A model generated the notes under the pieces. The model made no database searches. It was given only the letters and a program-made list of their open reading frames with translations, and was not told the origin of the DNA. Positions 22,583-33,956 of a stretch of DNA of 64,000 nucleotides are shown piece by piece. Within the stretch, counting starts at the first letter, position 1; every line of letters starts with the position of its first letter. The translations under genes were made by a program, and so were the position numbers. Source of the DNA: Mytilus galloprovincialis (Eukaryota; Mollusca; Bivalvia; Mytilida; Mytilidae); contig NC_134845.1 in assembly GCF_965363235.1 (NCBI RefSeq), forward strand, positions 32,598,154 to 32,662,153. The letters are read 5' to 3'.

Positions 22583-25500
22583 ATGCCTCTTATTCAGTTA
22601 TCTCTGCAAATCATGGTAATAGTTTTGACTATCAATGTGGGTTGATAGATGCAGGTAAGTTACAAAATCTTTTCAAATTTTAGAGACAATGTCGGAGCTG
22701 TACAAGTTTATGTTATCGTAATGGGATAGTCAAAGACTCGTGTGCGTTTAAATAGTTACTGTGTGATCTATACACAAATAATGTATGTCGTTTGACATTT
22801 AAATTATAAGACCTGTAAGCCAATATGCGATAATCTTTTCTTATAAAACAATTAATAATATTACAATTAAGACCAATCTCTGCCAGGCTTCGTGTTTTTC
22901 TCTATTTGTTACACTTCAACTAAATCAATTGGTATTTGGATGTGTACTGATTGTATTAATGTTTATATACCCTTCCACGCCAGCAATATGTTTTATACGT
23001 GTTTCTGCCTTGTATCGATGTAATGTGTTAAGCTCTTCTTATAATTTATTATTATATTGTATTATTTCACTGTCTATTATAAAGGGGCGGGTTTGTCATT
23101 TGGTCTCTTGTGGATAGTTGTCTCATAGGCATTTATAACTCATCTTATTATTTTCATATCTTAACTCTAATAGGGCTATTAATTTTTATTTGCGACTTTT
23201 GGGAGTTGGATTAATCGTTGTAATGTTCAACTGAATACATGCTTAAACTTTGCAGTGTTAATGTCCTCATACTGAGGATTACAAACTAAAGTTAATAATC
23301 CTAGTCTCTTTTATTTCTATTTCAACCTAGCTATCACAAGTAAAAATCATCTTCAGAGACACATGTTAAAACGGTACTCAAATTCCTAGTAGTCTACCAT
23401 TATTTCGCAGTTAAATTCAACATTCAATGTCGGGGCCTTTTATAGCCGACTATATTGCATGGATTTTTCGCACTGTTGAAGGCCACAAAGTTGCATTTTA
23501 CTGCTTACATCTTCTTATTTCTGAATTGAACTATACATATATAAGATTTCTTTATATAAGTATTCATTTTTGATTAAATAAAATCATTTATTTAAACTAT
23601 AATGAGAATTTCAAGACACATTGTAAATCTTATTCTGATTAAACGGACACATGATAGTTTTATGAACAAAGAGCAATTATTTTATACTATTATATGAATC
23701 ATTGAAAGAATAAAGAGTGAAAAAGGCATTGACACATATTGATATATATATAGCCGAATCGATTTTATTTCCCCCTAACAAATTAGTTTTACTTTCAGGA
23801 ATTTCAAACACTTGCTTAGACTGTATTTGTGAAGTAAGTATATAATATCCTAGAGATTCCTATACAAATCATTTTTTTATTATCCCGCTTATAAGGTTAT
23901 GATATTTTCATTTAAAAAAATTGATTGGACTAAAAGGCTTACTGTTTTAATTATGTTTTTTTATACAATGCTATAGATTTTCTTTGTAACTTCATTCCTG
24001 TTGACTGATGAAAGGAGAAAGAATATAGGTTAAATAGACCTCATACTCTGTAGTTGTACCTGAAGTTTTCATCTTACAGTATATGTACACATGCTTTATT
24101 GCGGTATTAAAATCTTGGTAGAATAAAAAAGATATGCAAACTTGTATCATTGTTATTTTGCTTAGTTTCTTTTGTTACCTATTCTGTTATCGGTCTGGAA
24201 CTTTTTTAAAACTGCATTTTACTGTTCGAATTGCTGTATATTTCTTTATTCTATATTGGCTAGAGGTATAGAGGGAGGACTGAGGTCTTAAAAACATGTT
24301 GAACCCGCCGTTTTTTTGCGCCTGTCCCAAGTCAGGAGCCTCTGACCTTTGCTAGTCTTGTCTTTTTTTTTAATAATTGTAGTTCATTGTTATATTTTGG
24401 AGTTTAGTATGACGACTATGTTCACCTCCGGGTGCGAAATTTTCTTACTGTTTTGAAGACGCATTGGTGGCCCTTGCCTGTTATCTGCTTTTGATATATT
24501 CCCAATTTCTATTCTCAATTCTATAAATGACATTTGTTGTTTTTGTCATGGGAAAGTTGAATATTAGAATCAGTGTCCTTGCTCAGAGAATGTATAGTGT
24601 TATGTGTCATTGCGTTGATTCCCGAATTAACCAAACATAAAACTGAAACAAATGGTGCATAAAGCTTTCATTTTATTTATTTAAAAATTGTAGGCTGTAC
24701 TTACATAAAGAAATAAGAAAGTCAATCAATTACTCAATCATTCAAAACTATCAATCAGTTTTGTGATCATAACCTTATTAAAAGAGGCTGCCTCTAAAAA
24801 AATGTTATATTTCGTTTTCAGTCTTTTCTATAGCCATGATACGAGTATATTCACAGATTGCGTTCTCTTTTGCTAATATACTCCAGCGACAAACTGCCTT
24901 GTTTTTAAACTGTAGGCGTTACCTATGTAGCATCTCTCATTTCACAAATTAACTAAAACAATAAATCTGTCACCATAATCTGATAACATGAGATTCTGCT
25001 ACTGTTGGTATTTTTACTATCTGTATACACTAAATATTTCAAATAAATCTTTCAATTCACAACATTGTAAATGAGTCATCTAGTTTTTCATGTAGTACAA
25101 TGTCAACTGGATTACTTTGAAACAATAGGACATCATGACGCATCTTTACCCAACTTTATTTCCAAAGGTTGTTTAAGCAAACTGGACGATGGATCTATTC
25201 AGATTGAACTGGGATCGGAAACATTTATCCAAGATCAAAAATCACTTATCACAATAGAAGAAAATACACTCAAGGAGAAACTGAGACAATGCCAACAGTC
25301 GGACAACAAAAAGAGCAGAGCAACAAAACGGAGGTTACTGGACACACCACAGAAAGGGAAAAGTGGCAAAAGGGTACAGACACATTCTACTCCAAGGTAC
25401 TTTGATTTCATGTCTGAAATATTACAATATTATATTTATTCATTTATTTATTAGGAGTTATATTAAATGTAAGTTAATAGTGAGGCATGAAGCATTTGTC

Positions 25501-27621
25501 TTTTGAGGAGGCATGGGTTTTTTCAAGGACTATAATGAAAGCAAAAAAATGTTTTATGAAGCAAATAATTTTTTTCTAAAATTCTGAATAAAAAAAAGAT
25601 ATTAAAAAAATTGCCGACCATATTATAAGAATGGTAGATGCCTAATTAATATTGCTTTTTACCACTGTAAAAATAATGGCAAAATGTTTTTGATTTTTTC
25701 ATATGTACTTTATGTAAAATCCATCTGAAAGGAACTTTTAAACAGGAAATTCATGATGATTTAGTCTTTTGCTATATGAACATATAAATGATATATGCAA
25801 GCTGTCAAATGTGAAAATTTCATTATTTTGGAACCATAAACTAGGGACAATTTCACTCTTTTCTTTAGACTTTAAATAAACTTGCTAAACTATTTACCAT
25901 TTGAATGTGTGTAATAATCAAAACCATTCAATAATTAGTTGAATTAGAAATATTACTATTTTGATTTATATCTATATAGAGGTTATTTTTTATTTCAGAA
26001 AATTGAAGACTACAGATTAAAACTGAGAAACAAATTAATGCTGTGGACATAATCCTTCTTTGTGTATTTATCATAATTTGACTTGTATTGTGATTTATTA
26101 TTCTGTATAACACTTTAAAACTGAAAATGTTATAATTAAATTATCCTCTGCTACTATAAACATATTGTTTGTGTTACATATGTTATCAGCAACAGAGGTA
26201 CAGCTTATCTCAGTATGGGTCACATTCATAGTGCAATTAGAATTGTCAATCAAGAAGGGTGATCATTTTGATCAACAAACCAGAGCTTTGTCGCTGGAGT
26301 AAATATCAGTTACTACGTACTATTAATCAAAATTTTAAACAAAAGTAACGTAGCGCTTTTATCTCAACCGTTTCATTCTAAAATTTCGATTAGTGGTATG
26401 ACAGTTTTGCTACTTACTTTATAGGTAGAACCAAATTGTGACAAAGAAACTGGATATGCGGATGATGGCGGATCGGATTCCTGTGGACCATTTCAAATAA
26501 AGAAAGTGTACTGGATTGACTGTGGTAGACCAGGTGACAGTAAGTACAATTCAAGTTTAAGAAACGAGTCACTTAATCGGATGTGACAAGTTAAGTCGTC
26601 CTTCAATCGAAATTCTTTAATCGTCAAAGGTCTACTTAAATTAAACTGAATTAAGAGGCAGTTAAATTTAGGTTGACACTTAAATGCTGAAATTTCCGAT
26701 TTGTTCTTGGCAATTGTTAATAATAACTCTTTAGTTTATGATAATTTCTCAATAATAACTATCGTTTACTTATTGCAGTCCGCAAAAAGGTATTCAGTAC
26801 TATCATTATCACAAAATGATGTATTATACCTATTAACGCACCGAGTAGCCAATACTTCGATACTGATATAATTTAAGTGTCTATTTTCTTTTATATCTAA
26901 TTCAAGTTTTATTTATCAATTAACTAGTTGTACTAAAATTGCATGATGTAACAATTTCAACTGGCTTACTTACTCTTCGGCTTTATAACTAGTATGCCAA
27001 GGCACTTGTGATTTTGATATTCCCAAATGTCTAATGGATTATTCCTCTCAAAATTTATAACTCGTAAGCGTTCGAAGAAGATTATACAAAAAAAGTTAAC
27101 AGTAGTATACTACTGTTCAATGGTCAATATGCGATCAAGCAAAAACAAATTCTGATAGAAACTAAAACCGAGTAAAACGCATCAACAAATAAAGGAAAAC
27201 AATGGAACAACAGATACACTGAACTTCAACAAAATCAAACGCCAACATACATAGAAACGGACTGAATATAACAAATTTCATATTGTACAGGACATTGCAA
27301 GAAATATTGGTGAGTGGAACCTGGTTTCACTGCTAGCCAAAAACTTGTAATACTCACTGCCATTCCTAACAGACATAATTAGTTACAATTCTATTAAAGT
27401 TAACTTTTATTTTTGCAGGTTATGAAGAGTGTACAAAGGATTATGAGTGTGCCAAAGGATGTGTACAGGCTTACATGGAACGTTATGGAGGTTGGAAATG
27501 TGGAACCACTTGTGAAGATTATGCACGCATGCATAATGGAGGTCCAAAAGGCTGTAAAAAGAGTGCTACTGATGGGTATTGGAATAAAATAAGAAATGCT
27601 GGTTGCAGTAGTGATAGCTAA
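22583..27621 (+). CDS. Invertebrate-type (i-type, destabilase family) lysozyme, 4 exons, 136 aa in the preferred model
   Basis: Exons: 22583-22640, 23799-23833, 26425-26539, 27419-27621. The frame is consistent (phases 1, 0, 1; 411 nt). Exon 1 encodes a hydrophobic signal peptide (MPLIQLSLQIMVIVLTINV). The mature part begins GISNTCLDCICEVEPNC and holds family hallmarks CGPFQIKKVYWIDCGRPG, YGGWKCGTTCEDYARMHNGG and GPKGC...GYWNKI. The expected catalytic Glu is in CEVEP and the catalytic Asp in the 'ADDGGSDSC' segment. The enzyme would be exported and cleave peptidoglycan; some relatives also have isopeptidase activity. It has 13 cysteines where the well-studied clam enzyme has 14. The weak point is exon 1: the frame needs a poor donor (gtgg|gttgat), while a strong one (gcag|gtaagt, 22654/22655) would leave the signal peptide followed by a stop. 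Confidence 0.85.
23040..23150 (+). repeat. Dispersed repeat end fragment in lysozyme intron 1
   Basis: 'ggtctcttgtggatagttgt' and 'ctcataggcat' match the 3' part of the repeat at 46590-46935. The open frame at 22929-23117 runs into it and begins with TTG, so I do not call it a gene. Confidence 0.55.
24270..24560 (+). repeat. Dispersed mussel repeat in lysozyme intron 2
   Basis: Shares 'cctgtcccaagtcaggagcc' with copies at about 46665 and, more diverged, 47290 and 55190. It is followed by the 'gagtttagtatgacgactat' / 'gacgcattggtggcccttgc' segment. Confidence 0.65.
25071..25454 (+). CDS. Unrecognised open frame of 127 codons inside lysozyme intron 2, possible exon fragment
   Basis: The ATG at 25071 follows directly after an in-frame stop. 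The central part (about residues 33-108) is hydrophilic and protein-like, with 'KLDDGSIQIELGSETF', 'TIEENTLKEKLRQ' and a basic stretch 'SRATKRRLLDTPQKG'; the last 19 residues look like translated AT-rich intron. A possible acceptor (tttatttccaaag|gtt, 25168) and donor (actccaag|gtactt, 25397) bracket the protein-like part, as if it were one exon of another gene carried into this intron. I recognise no family. Could be a retrocopied or transposon-borne exon, or spurious. Confidence 0.3.
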   Translation: MSHLVFHVVQCQLDYFETIGHHDASLPNFISKGCLSKLDDGSIQIELGSETFIQDQKSLITIEENTLKEKLRQCQQSDNKKSRATKRRLLDTPQKGKSGKRVQTHSTPRYFDFMSEILQYYIYSFIY

Positions 27622-27791
27622 AATCATATTCTATAAATTCTTTTAGAGACCTAATGTTATTGGCGCTGTCATTTTGTCATTGACTTTTTGATATAAGACC
27701 TAACATTTCAGAAATATAACATACAATGTATATGTATCTCATCAAAATTTTCCTAAAATTTCTTTAGCATTATTACGCTCTTCATTTTCTC

Positions 27792-27797
27792 AATAAA
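27792..27797 (+). terminator. Polyadenylation signal of the lysozyme gene
   Basis: AATAAA 171 nt after the stop. The corresponding site in the pseudogene copy (near 54295) is also AATAAA, so the hexamer is ancestral to both copies. Confidence 0.6.
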
Positions 27798-27829
27798 TGG
27801 TTCCTATATCGAAGTTTGTCTTATTCATT

Positions 27830-30800
27830 TACGAGTATTATATTAATGGTCCGATTTTATGCATTGTTTTGAAAATGATATTACTCAATTTATTTCACTT
27901 GACTGGGCGGAGTTTAACCGATTCGCTCACAATAAACCAGTCCATCTATAGATAGGTGTTTTAGGATAAACTCATCAATGAAGTGTCCAGTCATTGTTTT
28001 TTTAAATTCCTTTGATGACACTGATAGGTGATTAGAAATCAGTAATAATTATAACGGCTATCATCCTTATCACACACATCTTCAAATAGACTGTCCTTAT
28101 GCAAATTAAAACGTAAGCTCCGCCCGATCAGTTGAAATGACATTGTTAATACCTATGTGTTACATTTTTTTTGAAATTCGTTGCACTTCTTGTCTTTGTA
28201 TACAATCTCACCGCACAGTTACTTGGTTAAGAAATATAAGGACAACGAATACTCAGAAAGTTAACCCTATGTTTACGGATGACTTTGTTTGTGCAAAATG
28301 TATAAAAAGCAACGGAAAGATCCAATTTAAAAAGTAAAATAACAATGATAGCGAGGTCCGAGAAAAATTTAGAACGTAAAGATCCTAATCAAATATAAAA
28401 ATGTTAAGCTCAAACACACCATATTCTATACTACATGACCATCGTGTAATATTTTTGAAGTTGATACGGAATATTTATCAATAAGGGGTTGTTATCTTCC
28501 GATAAACCATTTTAGAAAAAAGGACGAGACGTTGTTTGATACACTCCTGGTTCATCAACTTTCTGCCTATACACTGTTGCCGTTTTACAAAGTCTGAGTA
28601 GAATTTGCAAGCTCTTGAATATTGAATAAGTTTGAAAATGTATATCAATATGCAGGTTACGTAATAGTAAAAGTTCAATGATAAGTTAATATTGATATTA
28701 AAAGACCTCCGAACAAAAAGGGGTGTTCAGATCCCCGAGCCCGAAGGGGCGGTATTTTGTAAAAATAAATAACCTGTCCCGAACCGGGAAATGTTGGCTG
28801 CAAACGGAATTCATTTATAAAGTCCGGATCTCATTTACTTATAGTGGCCGTTATTGATTGTAAATTCAAGACGTTTTGTTTATGGCATTCGTCTTTCGTG
28901 GAGAAAAAGAAGAAAGGAGCTTAACTTACGAGTTCGATCATTATGGTTCAAATCTATTCTGTTACGGGATACGTTTTACCTCTAGCGAACGCTCTGCCTT
29001 ATTGTAAGAAGTGCCACTCTAAATTTGTAAATATTTGCTTCAAATTGATCCATTTTGAATCTAGTCGTGAATATGCATGACATATTTGCCACTGGACACA
29101 AAGGAGCAATAAATTAATCAGCTTCATTTAGTGATTTATAATCATTTGTCCTCAGTTGATTATAGTCTCCAAACAGTTTTCCAATTTTTATATATTTCAT
29201 TTTTATTTACATTTGAATTTTTATGCGTAAATCTTAGCATTTCTTCCATCATATTTCTCTTTGCATTTAATCTTTTTTTTTTAATATTAAAAAAATGTTG
29301 TAGTACACATCAGGGGTTACATTGTATAATTTCCAGCAAAACTAAAAGAGGAGGGACTAGAACAGTAAAACAATCTTTATTGAGTGGCAATAACTCATAT
29401 ATTGAAGCGTACAATGACAGCTGTCTCGTCTAGGTGACACCATTTGCTGTTTCAAGTATATTCATATTTCAGACTGGTATAATAGTTGTCATAAAAGCAG
29501 CAACAAAAATTGGTAAAAAAAAGGTTGACTACAATTTATAAAAAAGATTCAACTTATTTTGAGCGTTTCATTTTTTTTTATATATTGTCTTGCTGATCGG
29601 TTTTGTTATATTTTTTTTTCATCTACTATTGTTCTAGCAAAAGTCACAAAAAATGTTGTTAAAATCAGCCATGCGACTTATTTAAAACGATTAAGCTGAC
29701 CTTTCTTGTTGTTTACACATTTCAATCATTCAACTCGTGCGTAGATCGTCTTTCCCTCTAATGTTTTTTAAGGTAAAGATAGCGTGGAATTCTCACTGCA
29801 CCAGGCATCTGATATTTATTCCTATTATATTTTGATCGGACAAAGCTGCGTATTTATATAGCCAATAGGCTAAAGGAACGCACCTATTTAGCAAGGGTAT
29901 ACTGTGGGACTGGAGAGGTCTAGAGATGTCAATATTTCTATACCCAAGCGAATCTTGGTTTTGAAAAAGGAGATAAAGGTATACATTAATGCGACAGCAA
30001 CCAAAAGACACAGATAAATAAAAATATTTAGAGTCAACATACGGTCTTTTTTTTTATAGAACATTCCGTATACAGAATAATAAGCTAAAAACCGACCCAT
30101 GACTAAATAATAGTTATACGGAGTTAATTCAATAATATTTTCCGTCAAATATTATATATCCGAAAAGGCACATTTTATTTAATATTATTTACCGTCAAAG
30201 GTAATAATCCCAACAATCACAAGTGTTTGAAAAATTTTACCCGCCATTGTTTAATTTTGATTGGTGAAAATTTAAGAAATATTAATATATACCAGTAAAA
30301 GAAAAACACTTCACTGTATAATAAAACGGTAAAATGAATAATGATAATGGATGACGACCAGCGGTGAATAAAATTAATATTTAGAACGATTACGTTTAAT
30401 ATAATAAGAGTATTAACCCCGTTTTTTACTAGCCTGACAAGCTGAGTCGGTTTTTTTTTATCGTGTAAGTTCAAAAGATATTAGTTCGCAGGAAGAAAAG
30501 TCACCCGACCCGGACACATTTCCGACTCTGAGCCGGCCAGTCTGTGCTCTTACTTTATGATGCCACGTGCTAAGCGTTGAAATAGAATACCAATTTAATG
30601 AACGTCTTTGTTTGACCCGTTCGGAATTCGAACAAATTAAATGACCTCCCGTTCTCGAGGCGAACGCCCCCACACGAATAACAATGAAAAATGCACGAGC
30701 AGGTTTGTAAGCTAGCATATTGCAACAAAGGTGGAGCAATTGAAAATTTGAAAATTACAATCGCCTCGTTTTTCATAGATTCTAGTACTTAGATGACCGT

Positions 30801-32765
30801 GTATGTCAAATTCGAGATAAAAGTATAAAAATAAGGCGGGAGAAGCGGAAGTCGTGTCTTTTGTTTTTTGGGAATTCTAGCTCTGAGGGATATATTAATG
30901 TAACCAAATCAGAAAAGTTTGGATTGTTAATGGACAAACCATCAATACATGTTTATCTGAATGTGAAATCAAATGATCTGGCTTCTTTGGTCGTTTTGTT
31001 TTTGACAAGTGTCTGTATAAATGAACTTCGATTCATATAATAATAAGAAGTGGTGTACCGACAATTTGTTGAAGATTTTTACTTTCAACAAATATGTGGT
31101 CAATAAGAAGCATCAGCATACGCAACACTTGTTCCTCTGTGTAGCATGTTTCACCTTCTTATTCACAGAATATACCGAATGTAACGAATTTTTAGTTTAT
31201 TCTACCGTATTTATGTTGCAATGTTGTGGATTATTTCTTTTAGACGATTTTTCAATTTCACATGGGGAATAAATACGGAATCTAAAAATCAAAATTTTTG
31301 ATAGAACAAATCTCTGACGAGATCGGTATATCCAGATATACTTTAGTTCTTTTTTTTAGTCAAACATTCAGATGAGCCGGCAATGTAGCGTTGTTTGTAC
31401 TAAATTGTGTAAAATTAAGGCACAAACAGGTCCTCCGATTTGCTGTTTAATGTAATGTTAATTGAAGCAGTGAAAGACATATGATTCGCCAAAATCTCAT
31501 CCTTGTCAAATGATATGTTTTTGTATGTGGAATTACACTTAATTATTCTCAGTACTTTTACAAGACACTCGTTATAGTTAAAATTGATACAAAGACAATA
31601 TCATTTGGAGGTTTTTCCGCAGGCATAACAATATACATATTGTGAAGAGATGATAGACATTTCATAGCCTTTTTGTCTCTGAAAACTGCATTAGGTCGAT
31701 TATTCACACATTTACTTAAGAATGCGACCTGATTGATTTGATAGATTATATTGTTAAAAGTGTCCATTTCAACCTTTTCTCATTAATTATCCCATGATCT
31801 GGCGTAGTCCTCAATAAAATCCATAATTATTTTGAAGTTATGTTCTTGTGGCAAAGCTGTCATTTTAATAAAACCAGTTTCTCCTTTACCGACATAACAA
31901 TGTGTCTTAAGTGTAAAATTTGATGTAAGAGGAATATCTTACACTTTATTTAAGTCAAAATAGTGACTCATGTGCGGATATCGGATATCAAAAATATATC
32001 AGCTAATCAGAATACAATAAATTTTCTAAACTTGATTACATGATATACTTATTTTTGCTCCCTATCATATCAAAGTGTTATAATACTCTTCTATAAGAAT
32101 AAGAGAAACCAAATATCGCACAATTCTCGGTTTGGCTTTGAGTAAAATTGTTTTCAAATGATGTCTTGGTTAACATGGTATCAAAGATATCATGTCACGT
32201 TTATCGTTCTAGAAATGAGCATACACATAAGGCCCTGAAAATAAGAAATAAGAAATAAGGAACCTAATCCAGGATAAATCTGCAACCTCTTCCAATCAAT
32301 GTCATGAATTGGTTTTAATACTTAGATACTGAAGCATTCTATGATATACTCTGATTGTATATGTCTAAAATTTAATCAAACTGTCACTTTCTTCACAATA
32401 GCATAGCCTACACATGTTATAAAATAAAATTGATTAAAAGGTTAATTTCTTCTTAATCATCGTACCCTGTCGATACACCCGGGATCGCTTCTATTGAAGT
32501 TCATTCATTTCCCAAATTTAGTGTGATTTATCCTCTTAATTAATCGATGTATGATATCCATGAATCTGTAAAGTATAAGTATTGTTGCCGTAATTTTAGA
32601 CTGTAATACTGAAAAATTATGTAAGACCTATGCATGTCTGAGTTAATCAAATTCTTAATTGGTAATTAAAACTCAAATTCTTAGGTTACTTAGATTTATT
32701 AATTTCATCTTTAAGTTTTCGTATGAATAATTACGATGCTCACACGACCACTATTTTCAATAGTC
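27830..32765. other. Intergenic DNA between lysozyme and CUB gene B
   Basis: About 4.9 kb with no supported gene. 28700-28800 has a C/G-rich patch (ccccgagcccgaaggggcgg). 29065-29110 carries 'gcatgacatatttgccactg', also seen at about 51923. 30480-30700 is a GC-richer island with 'gacccggacacatttccgac' and 'gccggccag', which may be another dispersed repeat or a promoter-like patch. Open frames at 28137-28337, 29131-29433 and 31021-31272 are domain-free. I found no glycosidase relic upstream of gene B. Confidence 0.4.
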
Positions 32766-32811
32766 AGCTATATTGAGTACATCTTAGAGGAGAGGAAGAA
32801 TCAACAAACAA
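32766..32811 (+). other. Candidate 5' untranslated exon of CUB gene B
   Basis: 'gaggagaggaagaatcaaca' runs into a good donor (acaag|gtgaga, exon end 32811). A similar purine-rich stretch with 'gctgagagacggaatacaaa' precedes gene D at about 57457-57490. An acceptor before gene B's first coding exon (tatctttttcag, ending about 33892) would complete the intron. Inferred. Confidence 0.3.
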
Positions 32812-33317
32812 GGTGAGAATTTCTTTCATCTAAACCAATTATATATGTTTGCTTTGATTTACTGTTATTAAATTAATATCTATGCAGACTCGATGTACAA
32901 CTTTCCTCACTTTAAAAAAAAATCCAATGTGGATGAATAGTCGCTGAAATTCCCGTAAAAAATATGTTAACTAAAGGTAGTGATTTGGAAATTCATATTG
33001 TTCAAACGCACACTTATCTTTTACTTTCAGTTTTGAATTATCAGTTTTAAATAAAATTCACATATTTCTACAGGCCAAACATTTGTTGTATGCTTCTTCC
33101 TCTTCTATAGTTACGGAATACCATCAACTGTTTGAGGATTACTTTCCGGCGCATACCTGTATGAGGTCGTTTTAAGTTATTTTTTTTTTACTTTTATTTA
33201 TATATGAAATTTACAATTTTTTAAGTTTTATTTTTTTACATTTTTTATATATATTTTTTATAACTATAAGATAAAAACAACAAGCACATTTAGTTTAGAT
33301 GAGAGTATGTTTTAAGG

Positions 33318-33812
33318 AGCACCTCATTTCAGATACACTGCTGGTATTGTAATATCTGTTGCAAGTATATTGTGCAGCTCTTCTTTGTACTAATTCCAAT
33401 TTATACATATTTTCTGAGGTGTGTGGATCCCAAACTGTACAGCAGTACTCTAGTTTTGGTCTAACTATTGTTTGGTAGGCTCCTTCACTAATTTTGAATT
33501 TATTTTTAGATTACGTCTGATGAATGCTAATGATTGGTTTGCTTTTGCTGCTGATTGTTGAATGTGTTTGTTCCATTTGAGGTCTGAAGAAAGTGTAATG
33601 CCTAAATATATACTTGTTCTAACATATGACCATGCATGTTATAATAGAAATGTCTTTGATTTTTCTTTGTTGATACTCTAAAGATGTTACATTTGTCCTG
33701 GTGGAAAGACTAGCCAGTCTTTCTCCCATTTTATAGCTGCTTCTATGTTTTCTTGAAGCTTTATGCACTCACTTTGGCAGGTTATAGGCCGATAGATTAT
33801 GCTGTCGCCTGC
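33318..33812 (-). pseudogene. Non-LTR retrotransposon (LINE) reverse transcriptase fragment
   Basis: Minus-strand translation, through frameshifts and stops, gives in order: DSIIYRPI (decayed from the YADD region), LQENIEAAIKWEKDWL, 'YLGITLSSDLKWNKHI', 'AKANQSLAFIRRNLK', 'AAYQTIVRPKLEYCCTVWDP', and an 'ELVQRRAA'-like end. This order is typical of the thumb and tail of Jockey/CR1-type reverse transcriptases. The 5' part of the enzyme is absent. Located in the presumed 5' intron of CUB gene B. Confidence 0.75.
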
Positions 33813-33956
33813 TTACCCTGGCCTTGTGTAAACTGTCAACACATCTACGGCTTGCAAGGATTTTTTTCATAAATAAATGATATCTTTTTCAGTGTATCCA
33901 GTTTAAAAAAAAGTTTACACGCCTAGAAGGTTTATGCGAGTACCAATTATCAGAAG

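Noticed and set aside
29131-29433. 100-codon open frame with hydrophobic stretches
   Set aside because: Phe/Leu-rich from T-rich DNA, no domain, no promoter or exon signals.
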